Shown one piece after another: positions 8,032 through 15,401 of a stretch of DNA of 21,945 nt. This DNA is from Prevotellaceae bacterium (GTDB taxonomy: Bacteria; Bacteroidota; Bacteroidia; Bacteroidales; Bacteroidaceae), in assembly GCA_022508635.1 (NCBI GenBank), contig JAFLUV010000014.1:1-21945 (forward strand), written 5' to 3'. Numbering within the stretch: position 1 is the stretch's first letter; each line of letters starts with the position of its first letter. The notes beneath the pieces are model-generated. The model made no database searches. It worked only from the letters and a program-made list of their open reading frames with translations, and was not told where the DNA came from. The translations under genes were made by a program, and so were the position numbers.

Positions 8032-8978
8032 TAAATATTAAACTTTTTAGCGACAGTCTGTGCAAACTCCTTGTCAATGTAGTTCTCGGTGCTACGGCAG
8101 ACTTGTCGGGAGAAACTACAAGCGATGTCGACAAGGCGTTGCCAGCTGTCACGGCCGAGCGAAATCAGGTCGACCGGCATGATATCAAGCCAGACGAGTG
8201 CGCACGACAGCCCGGCATTGAAGTTGTCGCCTGCGCCTACGGTGCTCACTACGTCATTGATGAGCGGTGCTTGGAAATCATAACAGCCGGTAGGGGTGCA
8301 GACGGTGATCTGTCCTGCGCCTGCCGTACAGATGAAGAAGGGGCAGCATGGACTGATATTCCTATTATATATATCGCGCGCATCGCGCGAGTTATAGAGT
8401 ACCTCGAAATCGTCTGCACTGCCGCGCACGATGGTGCTCAGCCGGAAGTTCTGCAAGATGGCGGGCATGAGTGCTTCGAGTTCCGGTTGATGATTGCGCC
8501 GGAAATTCAGGTCGTAGAAGACGATGGCATCGGCACGTGCAGCACGCTGTTGCAGCTGCTCCACCTGCGGGCGCATGCCGGGGCAGACGGCATAGTACGA
8601 GCCATAGAGCAACACGTCGCCGCGGTGCATTTCGGGCAGTGTCCAACTGTCTGCTACGTGGGGCGGTTCGTTGTAGAAGGAATAGGAGGCATCGCCAGAG
8701 TCGGAAAGGAAGGCGAGACTGACAGCACTTTTCTCGCCCTGTCGCATTTGGAAAAATTCCGTGTCCACGCCGTTGTCAGAGAGGAAGTCCATCACTTGGC
8801 GGCCTACGGTGTCGGCTCCGGTGTATCCCACGAAGTGGCAGGGCGTACCGGTTCGCCCCACGCTGATGATGCTGTTGAAGGTGCTGCCGCCGGGTACTGC
8901 CGCTATAGGCTGTCCGCCACGGAAGAGGATGTCCAGTATGGTTTCGCCCATCCCAATGATTTTTCTTGTGCTGTTCAT
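8031..8978 (-). CDS. PfkB/ribokinase-family carbohydrate kinase (fructokinase-like)
   Basis: A cytoplasmic ATP-dependent sugar kinase of 315 residues. The first PfkB signature includes PGGSTFNSI at 29-37. The second is DVVSTVGAGDNFNAG at 242-256, with catalytic base Asp251 in the GAGD anion hole. Length and motifs fit fructokinase-like members, but the sugar cannot be read from the sequence. It is the first gene of a two-gene transcription unit with the GH2 beta-galactosidase, whose ATG shares a base with this gene's TAA. That suggests the kinase acts on a monosaccharide released or co-imported with the enzyme's substrate; galactose itself would normally need a GHMP kinase, so the pairing is not self-explanatory. 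Expression is likely from the promoter at 9081-9111, with a leader of about 95 bases. Confidence 0.88.
   Translation of the reverse strand: MNSTRKIIGMGETILDILFRGGQPIAAVPGGSTFNSIISVGRTGTPCHFVGYTGADTVGRQVMDFLSDNGVDTEFFQMRQGEKSAVSLAFLSDSGDASYSFYNEPPHVADSWTLPEMHRGDVLLYGSYYAVCPGMRPQVEQLQQRAARADAIVFYDLNFRRNHQPELEALMPAILQNFRLSTIVRGSADDFEVLYNSRDARDIYNRNISPCCPFFICTAGAGQITVCTPTGCYDFQAPLINDVVSTVGAGDNFNAGLSCALVWLDIMPVDLISLGRDSWQRLVDIACSFSRQVCRSTENYIDKEFAQTVAKKFNI
8374..8390. repeat. 7-bp perfect GC hairpin inside the kinase gene
   Basis: TCGCGCG and CGCGCGA flank CAT, directly beside an alternating TA tract (about 8364-8373). It falls in codons for the Arg-Asp-Ala-Arg-Asp-Ile-Tyr segment near residues 197-204. 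It is probably a by-product of codon choice. Confidence 0.35.
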
Positions 8979-9080
8979 CTATGTTTAGTTTTAGTGTGTC
9001 CGAAGTTGGTAAAAGCCAGAAGCAAGGCATGAGGGGACGCCTTCCTTTGCCAAGACGAGGCAACTCCATAAATTTCTTCG

Positions 9081-9111
9081 CAAAGTTACGAAAAAAAAAA
9101 AGCGATGCAAA
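9081..9111 (-). promoter_or_regulatory. Bacteroidetes promoter of the kinase/beta-galactosidase operon
   Basis: On the minus strand TTTG (9108-9111) is followed after exactly 19 bases by TAACTTTG (9081-9088), a full match to the Bacteroidetes -33/-7 consensus. The spacer contains an 11-base homopolymer (A on the plus strand). Transcription would start near 9074, giving a leader of about 95 bases with only short stems. Confidence 0.78.
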
Positions 9112-9190
9112 GATCAGCGTATTTTTCTATGCTTCTTTTGTTTTGAAAAAAAGATGTTCGCACCAATTGTGTAAAAAATACGTCAAATTC

Positions 9191-9222
9191 TTGGTGAATT
9201 TCATTATTTTGTTTTAACTTTG
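9191..9222 (+). promoter_or_regulatory. Promoter of the S24 regulator gene
   Basis: TTGG (9191-9194; one base off TTTG) is followed after 20 bases by TAACTTTG (9215-9222), a perfect TAnnTTTG. The start would be near 9229 and the leader about 18 bases. The -7 box and start site lie inside an inverted repeat, TTTTGTTT (9207-9214) and AAACAAAA (9230-9237), which could be an operator. The rest of 8979-9246 holds only this promoter and the opposing one. Confidence 0.65.
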
Positions 9223-9246
9223 CAAACACAAACAAAACAAGATCGT

Positions 9247-9960
9247 ATGACAGTAGAGGAAAAGATTGCAATTTTGGTAGAGCGTTATTGTCGTAACCGT
9301 TCTCATCTGGCGGACATGATAGGTGTTTCGCCGCAGGTCGTCAACAATTGGGTTTACCGCGACCATATTCCGCACCGTGGCATAGAAGCCATTATATCTC
9401 GCTTCCCGCAGGAGGATCGCAGTTGGTTGCGTGGTGGCGATGCATCGATCTCTTCTGGTTCTTTGCCGTTACCAGCTGAAGTGGACGACGAGGATGATAT
9501 GGAGTTCTCCATAGGACAACCTGCTACGAACGGCGATTCTACCACAGCGTCGAGCGGAGCCACTTCTTTCTTTGCAGCGGGCATGCGTCCTTCTCAGGGC
9601 GAAGTGCCGCAGGTAGATGAAGAGGAACGACTGGTGCCTGTGCAGATGCCGCGACGCGATATTAAATTTGTTTTTCGCTGTCATGGCGACAGCATGTTAC
9701 CTCGTATCCAGGATGGCGACTATGTGGGAGTTGGGGAATCTTTAGGGCGTTATGAGGATTTTCGTGCCGGAGTCCCTTATTTGGTGCAGACAAACGACGG
9801 GCGTTTCATGATCAAAATGGTACAGGATCCTGGGCCTGCTGTACCCTATTTGCAGTTAACAACAGAGAATCCCAATTATCAACTGGCCGATGGTGGCAGG
9901 CTTGCTAAAAGTGAGTTCCGTGCTGCCTATCGTGTTATTATGGTAATGCGGGATCTGTAG
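9247..9960 (+). CDS. cI/LexA-like transcriptional regulator with S24 peptidase domain
   Basis: A 237-residue DNA-binding regulator probably able to cleave itself. Residues 1-55 form a helix-turn-helix like the phage cI repressor N-terminal domain (HLADMIGVSPQVVNNWVYRD at about 20-39). A low-complexity acidic and Ser/Thr-rich linker follows at about 65-108. The S24 domain has Ser149 in CHGDSMLP and Lys190 in GRFMIKMV, spaced 41 residues apart as in LexA and cI. An Ala111-Gly112 pair in FFAAGMR sits 37-38 residues before the Ser, where LexA and UmuD are cut. I chose ATG 9247 over an upstream in-frame TTG at 9220 because that TTG lies inside the -7 box. It is convergent with recQ and divergent from the kinase. 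Targets are unknown. Confidence 0.87.
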   Translation: MTVEEKIAILVERYCRNRSHLADMIGVSPQVVNNWVYRDHIPHRGIEAIISRFPQEDRSWLRGGDASISSGSLPLPAEVDDEDDMEFSIGQPATNGDSTTASSGATSFFAAGMRPSQGEVPQVDEEERLVPVQMPRRDIKFVFRCHGDSMLPRIQDGDYVGVGESLGRYEDFRAGVPYLVQTNDGRFMIKMVQDPGPAVPYLQLTTENPNYQLADGGRLAKSEFRAAYRVIMVMRDL

Positions 9961-10056
9961 GTTATAATGCTAAAAATAAATTTAGACTACTTTTTGTAAA
10001 TTAGGCTGAATTCATTGAAAATCATATTATTTCACTTGTTTGCACTTTATGAGACA

Positions 10057-11955
10057 TTAGGGTTTTGGCGCGATACGTAAAAACGAATCGTCAAAAATAA
10101 TCTCTCCTGCGGCACGCATGCGGTCAATCGTGTATTCTATCAGTGCGTTGCTGAAGCCTGTGACATCAAGGCTTCCTATGGCAGCTGGTTCTTGCTGGAG
10201 CTGGGTGATGATGTGAGCGCGCAGGGTGCAATACGCATCTTCCGATAGATTCTGTTCACGCCGATTTCGGCAGACATCACACACGCCGCAATCCTGTGTA
10301 GCGCACTCCCCGAAATAACTCAGTAACATGCGGCTACGGCAGCAGTTGGCATCGCGATCAGCATATTGCAGCATTGCGTTGAGACGCTGTGTGTACCGTT
10401 TGTGCCGGTCTTGATATATCTGTGGGGAAAGGGATATCTCGTCCTTGTCCACGCGGCGGCACAGGAAGGTAACATGTGGCATGTGCTTGCGGGGAATGAA
10501 AGAGAGTAGTTGGCGCTGGGCGAGGAGTCTGAGTGTCTGGTAGATAATATCGAGTGGCAGTCCCGTATCCCGGCTCAGCGTGTCCTCGTCAATGTATGTA
10601 TAGTCCACGAAGATGCCGCCGTAATGCCGTAATACAGAGAGGATGATACGTTCACTCGTGGGGTCGAGCGTGCGAAATAGCTCGGTGCGTGTAGTATCGA
10701 TACGCAAGCGGCTGCAGGCATCATCTTCGTTGTGGTACTTAATGTAACCAGCTTTTTCCAGTAGGTCGATAGCGCTGGTGACCATCGTGGGATAGTGATG
10801 GAAGGTGATGCAGAACTTGTTGATGTCGAATTCACGCGTGACGCGCATACCGTCACCAATGGCAATACTTAAGAAACAACAGAGTAGTTCGTAGACATCA
10901 CGCACATATTCTATTGTCGGAAACTGATGAGCAAGGCGCTGTGCGGCGCGCACGCGCTCCTTGCCATCGGTGATGAGGATGGCAAAAGCTTCCTTGCCAT
11001 CACGACCGGCACGGCCAGCCTCTTGGAAATAAGCCTCGATGGAATCGGGGATATCCGCATGTAGCACAAGGCGTACGTCCGGTTTGTCTATGCCCATACC
11101 AAAGGCATTGGTCGCCACCATGATACGTATCTCGCCTCGATGCCAGCGTTCCTGCCGTTCACTCTTTTGTATGTTGTCTAATCCTGCATGGTAGAAAGTG
11201 GCGGGTAGCCCCATTTCACATAAATCTCTTGCCAATTCGCGGCATCTTCGCCTGCTACGGGTATAAATGATGCAAGAGCCGGGGATGGCCTGAAGCGCGT
11301 GCAGGATACCGTCCAGCATGGTGTCTTCCCGCTGCACCATATACGCGAGATTCCGACGCTCAAAACTCATCTTCAGAATATTCTTTTTGCGAAAGAGTAA
11401 TCTCTTCTGAATGTCGTCGACTACATCGGGCGTCGCCGTGGCAGTGAGCGCCAGCACGGGACATTGTGGCAAGAGCTCGCGGATGCGGACAATGTCAAGA
11501 TAAGATGGTCGGAAATCATAGCCCCACTGGCATATGCAGTGCGCCTCGTCTACTGTAATGAAACATACTTTCATCCGTTGTAGCTTGTCTTGAAAGATTG
11601 GGCTGGAAAGGCGTTCCGGAGATATATAGAGAAATTTATAGGCACCAAAGATGCTGTTGTCCAAAGTGGTGAGTACTTCCTCATGTGGCATGGAACTGTT
11701 AATGAAAGCAGCCTTAATGCCATGGTGTCGCAGGCTTTCGACCTGATCCTTCATGAGCGAGATGAGTGGCGTAATGACAATACATAGTCCCTTCATCGCA
11801 AGAGCAGGTACTTGGAATGTGATGCTCTTGCCTCCACCCGTAGGCATGAGGCCAAGGGTATCGCGCCCAGCGCCAATGCTCTCTATGATCTGCCGTTGTA
11901 TGCCACGAAAATCATCGTAACCCCAATACTGACGAAGGATAGAACGATACTGCAT
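10057..11955 (-). CDS. recQ: ATP-dependent DNA helicase RecQ, without an evident HRDC domain
   Basis: A 3'-5' superfamily 2 helicase that unwinds DNA in recombination and fork repair. The 632-residue protein carries Walker A MPTGGGKS (37-44), DEAH (136-139) followed by CQWGYDFRPSY, motif III LALTATAT, and motif VI in the block EAYFQEAGRAGRDGK. A RecQ zinc-binding cysteine cluster (CATQDCGVCDVC) lies at about 539-563. Only about 67 residues follow, and they do not look like an HRDC domain, so this is a short RecQ of the RecQ-RQC type. It starts 16 bp after recJ and has a strong Shine-Dalgarno at 11961-11968. With recJ, which resects 5' ends, it forms a two-gene repair operon comparable to the RecQ-RecJ partnership in the RecF pathway. 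Confidence 0.95.
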   Translation of the reverse strand: MQYRSILRQYWGYDDFRGIQRQIIESIGAGRDTLGLMPTGGGKSITFQVPALAMKGLCIVITPLISLMKDQVESLRHHGIKAAFINSSMPHEEVLTTLDNSIFGAYKFLYISPERLSSPIFQDKLQRMKVCFITVDEAHCICQWGYDFRPSYLDIVRIRELLPQCPVLALTATATPDVVDDIQKRLLFRKKNILKMSFERRNLAYMVQREDTMLDGILHALQAIPGSCIIYTRSRRRCRELARDLCEMGLPATFYHAGLDNIQKSERQERWHRGEIRIMVATNAFGMGIDKPDVRLVLHADIPDSIEAYFQEAGRAGRDGKEAFAILITDGKERVRAAQRLAHQFPTIEYVRDVYELLCCFLSIAIGDGMRVTREFDINKFCITFHHYPTMVTSAIDLLEKAGYIKYHNEDDACSRLRIDTTRTELFRTLDPTSERIILSVLRHYGGIFVDYTYIDEDTLSRDTGLPLDIIYQTLRLLAQRQLLSFIPRKHMPHVTFLCRRVDKDEISLSPQIYQDRHKRYTQRLNAMLQYADRDANCCRSRMLLSYFGECATQDCGVCDVCRNRREQNLSEDAYCTLRAHIITQLQQEPAAIGSLDVTGFSNALIEYTIDRMRAAGEIIFDDSFLRIAPKP

Positions 11956-11960
11956 CCTTT

Positions 11961-11968
11961 CCTCCTTT
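11961..11968 (-). promoter_or_regulatory. recQ: Strong Shine-Dalgarno sequence of recQ
   Basis: The minus strand reads AAAGGAGG, five bases before the recQ ATG and wholly inside the 16-bp recJ-recQ gap. Bacteroidetes ribosomes generally ignore or hide the anti-Shine-Dalgarno, and other genes here lack such sites, so it stands out. It supports the ATG at 11955. Confidence 0.7.
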
Positions 11969-11971
11969 GCC

Positions 11972-13693
11972 CTATGCTCGGGGTTTGATGTCTTCTATCA
12001 ATAACTGTATCTCTCCGCGCTTGTATGTGTTCTCCTCGATGTTGTATACAATGTCGAAGGCACGTTTCGTCTTGATGTAGCGTGCCTGTGAACTTTGGCC
12101 AAAGGCAATACCATTCATTACGTTGCAGCTCTTGGAGTCCACAAGTTCCAGTTTGATATGCTCTTGGTCGCGCCCTACAACCTTGCTCGTGCCGTAGTCA
12201 TAGACCTTGCGTGTGCAAAAGAGCGGTTTTTGGTTGTCAGGACCATAAGGTGCAAATCGCTTGATATCGGCAACGATGCGGCGGTTGATGTCGCGGAAGT
12301 CCACAACAGCATCGATGCGCAGGATAGCGTTGGTCTGCTCTGGTTGTATGTGTCGCTCTACATATTCCTCGAAACGACGACGAAAGGCAGGAATGTTCGC
12401 CACCGGTAAGCTTAAGCCTGCAGCGTATGTGTGTCCGCCGAAATTTGTGAGCAGGTCAGCACAGCTTTCAATAGCCTTATGGACGTCGAACCCTGGTACA
12501 CTGCGTGCAGATCCAGTAGCCATGCCATCGTCACCCTCGGTCAGTACAACACTGGGCTTGTAAAAAACTTCGGTCAGGCGAGAGGCAACAATGCCGATAA
12601 TACCGCGATGCCATTCCTCGTTAAAAAGGACGATAGATTTGTGCTCACGGCGATGCTCCAAAGTCATGACGATACGGTTTGCCTCCTCGGTCATACTCTT
12701 GTCCAAATCCTTGCGTTGCTCGTTGTAGTCGTTGATGCGTTCGGCATGATCTCGTGCTGTCTGATAGTCTTTTTCGATAAGGAGCGCCACAGCTTCTCCT
12801 CCAGTCTGCATACGTCCGGAAGCGTTGATGCGCGGCCCAATCTTGAAAGTGATGTCGCCCAAAGAAATCTCCTTATCTTTCAGTCCGCATACTTCCATGA
12901 GTGCCTTGATGCCAACGCTGGGCGCACTGTTTAGCTGGCGTAGGCCGTGATACGCCAAAATGCGGTTTTCTCCCATAATGGGAACAATGTCTGCAGCAAT
13001 GCTGATAGCGCAAAGGTCAAGCAGGGGGATGAGCTGCGAGAACTCTATGCCGTTGCTGATAGCGAACGCCTGCATGAGTTTGAAGCCTACGCCGCAACCG
13101 CAGAGATGCTCGTAGGGATAGGTGTTGTCCGCACGCTTTGCATTAAGGATAGCTACAGCAGGCGGCAGTTCGTCGCCTGGCATGTGATGATCGCAGATGA
13201 TGAAGTCAATGTTCTTCTCCTTGGCGTATGCTATCTCTTTGATAGCCTTGATGCCACAGTCGAGTACGATGATAAGGCCGACACCTGTCTCGCAGGCATA
13301 GTCCACACCTTTGCACGAAACGCCGTACCCGTCTTCATTGCGGTCGGGGATATAATAGTCAATGTTACTATAGAACTGCTGCAAGAAGCGGTATACCAAT
13401 GCCACAGCAGTGCAACCGTCTACGTCGTAGTCACCATAGATAAGGATACGTTCCTTTCTGCCCAATGCTTCGTTCAGGCGGTTGACAGCTTTCTGCATGT
13501 CTTGGAATAGGAAGGGGTCATGCAGGTCTGCGAGCTGTGGCCGGAAAAACTTGTGTGCCTCCTGTGTGTCTGTTATGCCGCGCTGTATCAATACACGAGC
13601 AAGAACAGGACTGATTTTCAGTTCTGAAGCCATCTTTTCCGCAAGCCGCAGCTCTGCTTCCGAGGGTGGAATATAGCTCCATTCGTAGTTCAT
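11972..13693 (-). CDS. recJ: Single-stranded-DNA-specific exonuclease RecJ
   Basis: A DHH-family 5'-3' single-strand exonuclease that acts in RecF-pathway recombination and in base-excision and mismatch repair. The 573-residue protein has metal-binding motif I YGDYDVDG (86-93), motif II with Asp145 in VLDCG, and the DHH motif in ICDHH (Asp168-His169-His170). The DHHA1 domain follows, with GSARS at 394-398 and GGHTYAAG at 419-426, then an OB-like C-terminal domain. Length fits the family (about 570-580). The start MNYEWSYIPP matches the usual short lead-in of Bacteroidales RecJ. It is the first gene of the recJ-recQ unit. A TATCTTTA element ends only 6 bases before the ATG (13697-13704, minus strand), and a perfect 12-bp palindrome lies just upstream of it. 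Confidence 0.96.
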   Translation of the reverse strand: MNYEWSYIPPSEAELRLAEKMASELKISPVLARVLIQRGITDTQEAHKFFRPQLADLHDPFLFQDMQKAVNRLNEALGRKERILIYGDYDVDGCTAVALVYRFLQQFYSNIDYYIPDRNEDGYGVSCKGVDYACETGVGLIIVLDCGIKAIKEIAYAKEKNIDFIICDHHMPGDELPPAVAILNAKRADNTYPYEHLCGCGVGFKLMQAFAISNGIEFSQLIPLLDLCAISIAADIVPIMGENRILAYHGLRQLNSAPSVGIKALMEVCGLKDKEISLGDITFKIGPRINASGRMQTGGEAVALLIEKDYQTARDHAERINDYNEQRKDLDKSMTEEANRIVMTLEHRREHKSIVLFNEEWHRGIIGIVASRLTEVFYKPSVVLTEGDDGMATGSARSVPGFDVHKAIESCADLLTNFGGHTYAAGLSLPVANIPAFRRRFEEYVERHIQPEQTNAILRIDAVVDFRDINRRIVADIKRFAPYGPDNQKPLFCTRKVYDYGTSKVVGRDQEHIKLELVDSKSCNVMNGIAFGQSSQARYIKTKRAFDIVYNIEENTYKRGEIQLLIEDIKPRA

Positions 13694-13712
13694 AGCACGT
13701 AAAGATACGACA

Positions 13713-13724
13713 ATTTGTACAAAT
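13713..13724. promoter_or_regulatory. 12-bp perfect palindrome upstream of recJ, possible operator
   Basis: ATTTGTACAAAT is its own reverse complement. It lies 20 bases upstream of the recJ ATG, between the terminator hairpin of the preceding gene and a TATCTTTA -7-like element. It could be a dimeric repressor site. The regulator is unknown; the nearby S24 protein is one candidate, but its own promoter carries a different inverted repeat. Confidence 0.35.
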
Positions 13725-13774
13725 AAGAAAAAGACAGGGACAATTATTGCATTTTTTTAACAATAACGCCCCTG
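13725..13774 (-). terminator. Intrinsic terminator after the CoA-transferase gene
   Basis: On the minus strand CAGGG (13770-13774) pairs with CCCTG (13735-13739), and within it TTATTG pairs with CAATAA around an A-rich loop. The interrupted stem is followed at once by TCTTTTTCTT. It lies about 55-100 bases after the CoA-transferase stop and upstream of recJ, so it should separate the two units. Confidence 0.6.
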
Positions 13775-13827
13775 CTTTCGCTATCTTACTTCCCGTATCT
13801 TGAATTAATATGGTGCGTTGAATGGGG

Positions 13828-15339
13828 CTATTTGATGTATTCGGCGAGATCTGTCAAATGCATGTCTCCCTTGCGGAGGAAAGTATCATGCATGGCAAAG
13901 GCAGCCGACAGTTCGTGATGTGTATGTCCGCTACGCTTTTCTGCATATTTCAGGTAGTCCTTCAGTATGGGACGATAGTCAGGATGCGCAACCTTGATGA
14001 GTTCCTCTGCTTTTTGCATGTCGTTCTTGTGACGCAGATCAGCCACGCCGTACTCAGTAATGACGGCATCGATGTAGTGGTTGGTGTGGTCAATGTGGCT
14101 GGCAAAAGGCACGATACTTGAGATGGCACCGCCTTTTGTTGTTGAACCGCAGGTGAAGATTGAGAGATAGGCGTTGGCAGCAAAATCTGCAGAGCCGCCG
14201 ATGCCGTTCATCATCTTCGTACCGCATATCTTCGTACTGTTTACGTGTCCATAGAGGTCACACTCGATGGCTGTGTTCAAAGCGCAGACACCAATGCGGG
14301 CAATAACCTCTGGGCAGTTGCTTATCTCTGATGGACGCAATACGAGCTTGTCCTTGAAAAAATCGATGTTGTCGTAGATGTCAAGCAGGCATTCATTGGT
14401 AACTGTCAGTGAACATGTAGATGCCGAGAGTACACGGCCTTGTTTCATCAAGCTGACGGGAGCGTCTTGCAGTACCTCGGTGTAGATGTTGAAGTTGGGT
14501 ACCTCGGGGCATTGGCCAAGGGCACCGAGTACGGCATTTGCGCCGCTACCTACACCGCTTTGCAGGTTGAGGAATGTCTTTGGGATGAGACCCTTTTTGA
14601 GGTTGAGGAGCAGAAAGTCTGCTACGTTCTGCCCGATTTGTGTTGTGATGGGGTCAGCATCCTTGAAACTGCGTGCCTCATCGGGAATGTTGCATTCGAC
14701 GATACCTACGATGCGGTCAGCATCAACCTCAACATAGGGTTTACCAATGCGGTCGCTAGCCTTCGTTATCATGATGGGCTTGCGGAAGGGATGATTTTCT
14801 ATTTCATATACATCGTGGATACCCTTGCTGTTAGGGCTGTGGAAAGCATTGAGTTCTATGATAATTCCCTCTGTGGCAAGGCTGCATACAGTTGGGCTGA
14901 TACCGCCTGCAGCAGTCAAATAGATATGTGCTTTGGAGCCGACCTTCTCTATAGCACAAGCTTCAATGATGGCCCAGTTGATTTCTCCTAAATAACCTTG
15001 GCGTATCTGGGTCGCCATATTAGAGAGGTTCAGGTCGGAATAGCGGAGAGTGTTCTTGTTGACATTCTTGCGGAAGTCGGAGTTAGTAGTATATGGTGCA
15101 CGAAAATCAATAGCATCGGCGTTCGAGAGATCGCCGTCGCAGCTCTGCCCTGTGCTGGCTCCTGTGAAGATGCTAATTTTGAAAGGGCGTCCTGCAGCGT
15201 GCTCCGCTTCTGCTTTCTTTGCAATTTCTGCAGGTGTGCATTTTGCCGTACCGGCTGGTGTGAAGCCGCTCAGGCCTATAGTCTGTCCGTTCTGGATAAG
15301 TGCTGCGGCTTCGGCAGCAGTGATTCTGTTGAAGTCCAT
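13828..15339 (-). CDS. Class I CoA-transferase, succinyl-CoA:acetate CoA-transferase type
   Basis: It belongs to the acetyl-CoA hydrolase/transferase family, which moves CoA between carboxylic acids. In succinate- and acetate-forming anaerobes this type converts succinyl-CoA plus acetate to succinate plus acetyl-CoA, or the reverse. The 503-residue protein has an N-terminal domain with GLSGFTPAG (22-30), the conserved segment SGVGSGANAVLGAL (261-274), and the probable catalytic Glu288 in IYTEVLQD, which forms the glutamyl-CoA thioester in relatives such as AarC. The late block GGSADFAANA is also typical. I start at ATG 15339 because the upstream in-frame extension to 15375 runs through the -7 box. 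It is a single-gene unit with its own promoter and terminator. Acetyl-CoA hydrolase activity remains possible. Confidence 0.92.
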   Translation of the reverse strand: MDFNRITAAEAAALIQNGQTIGLSGFTPAGTAKCTPAEIAKKAEAEHAAGRPFKISIFTGASTGQSCDGDLSNADAIDFRAPYTTNSDFRKNVNKNTLRYSDLNLSNMATQIRQGYLGEINWAIIEACAIEKVGSKAHIYLTAAGGISPTVCSLATEGIIIELNAFHSPNSKGIHDVYEIENHPFRKPIMITKASDRIGKPYVEVDADRIVGIVECNIPDEARSFKDADPITTQIGQNVADFLLLNLKKGLIPKTFLNLQSGVGSGANAVLGALGQCPEVPNFNIYTEVLQDAPVSLMKQGRVLSASTCSLTVTNECLLDIYDNIDFFKDKLVLRPSEISNCPEVIARIGVCALNTAIECDLYGHVNSTKICGTKMMNGIGGSADFAANAYLSIFTCGSTTKGGAISSIVPFASHIDHTNHYIDAVITEYGVADLRHKNDMQKAEELIKVAHPDYRPILKDYLKYAEKRSGHTHHELSAAFAMHDTFLRKGDMHLTDLAEYIK

Positions 15340-15364
15340 AAGTGATATGTTATTTATTTGCACG

Positions 15365-15372
15365 CAAAGATA
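15365..15372 (-). promoter_or_regulatory. -7 box of the CoA-transferase gene
   Basis: The minus strand reads TATCTTTG, a perfect TAnnTTTG, placing the start near 15358 and a leader of about 19 bases. No TTTG stands at the expected -33 distance; that region is taken by the tatD terminator-like hairpin. Confidence 0.55.
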
Positions 15373-15373
15373 C

Positions 15374-15401
15374 AAAGAAAAGCTGAAATGTCAGCTTCTT
15401 T
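15374..15401 (-). terminator. Hairpin at the end of the metK-tatD operon
   Basis: On the minus strand AAAGAAGCTGA and TCAGCTTTTCTTT pair around CATT with one bulged base, and the 3' arm is itself T-rich. The 5' arm contains the tatD TGA. It would end the long operon directly before the CoA-transferase -7 box. Confidence 0.5.

Noticed and set aside
8103..9032. 309-codon open frame on the plus strand
   Set aside because: It is antisense to the PfkB kinase, whose two signatures are intact, and extends across that gene's start.
9220..9246. Upstream TTG start adding nine residues to the S24 regulator
   Set aside because: The TTG is part of the TAACTTTG -7 box, so it would lie upstream of the transcription start.
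9961..10056. Terminator between the convergent S24 regulator and recQ genes
   Set aside because: The 96-bp gap is AT-rich with short self-complementary bits such as TAAATTTA and GAATTC, but there is no stem with a T-run that I would call.
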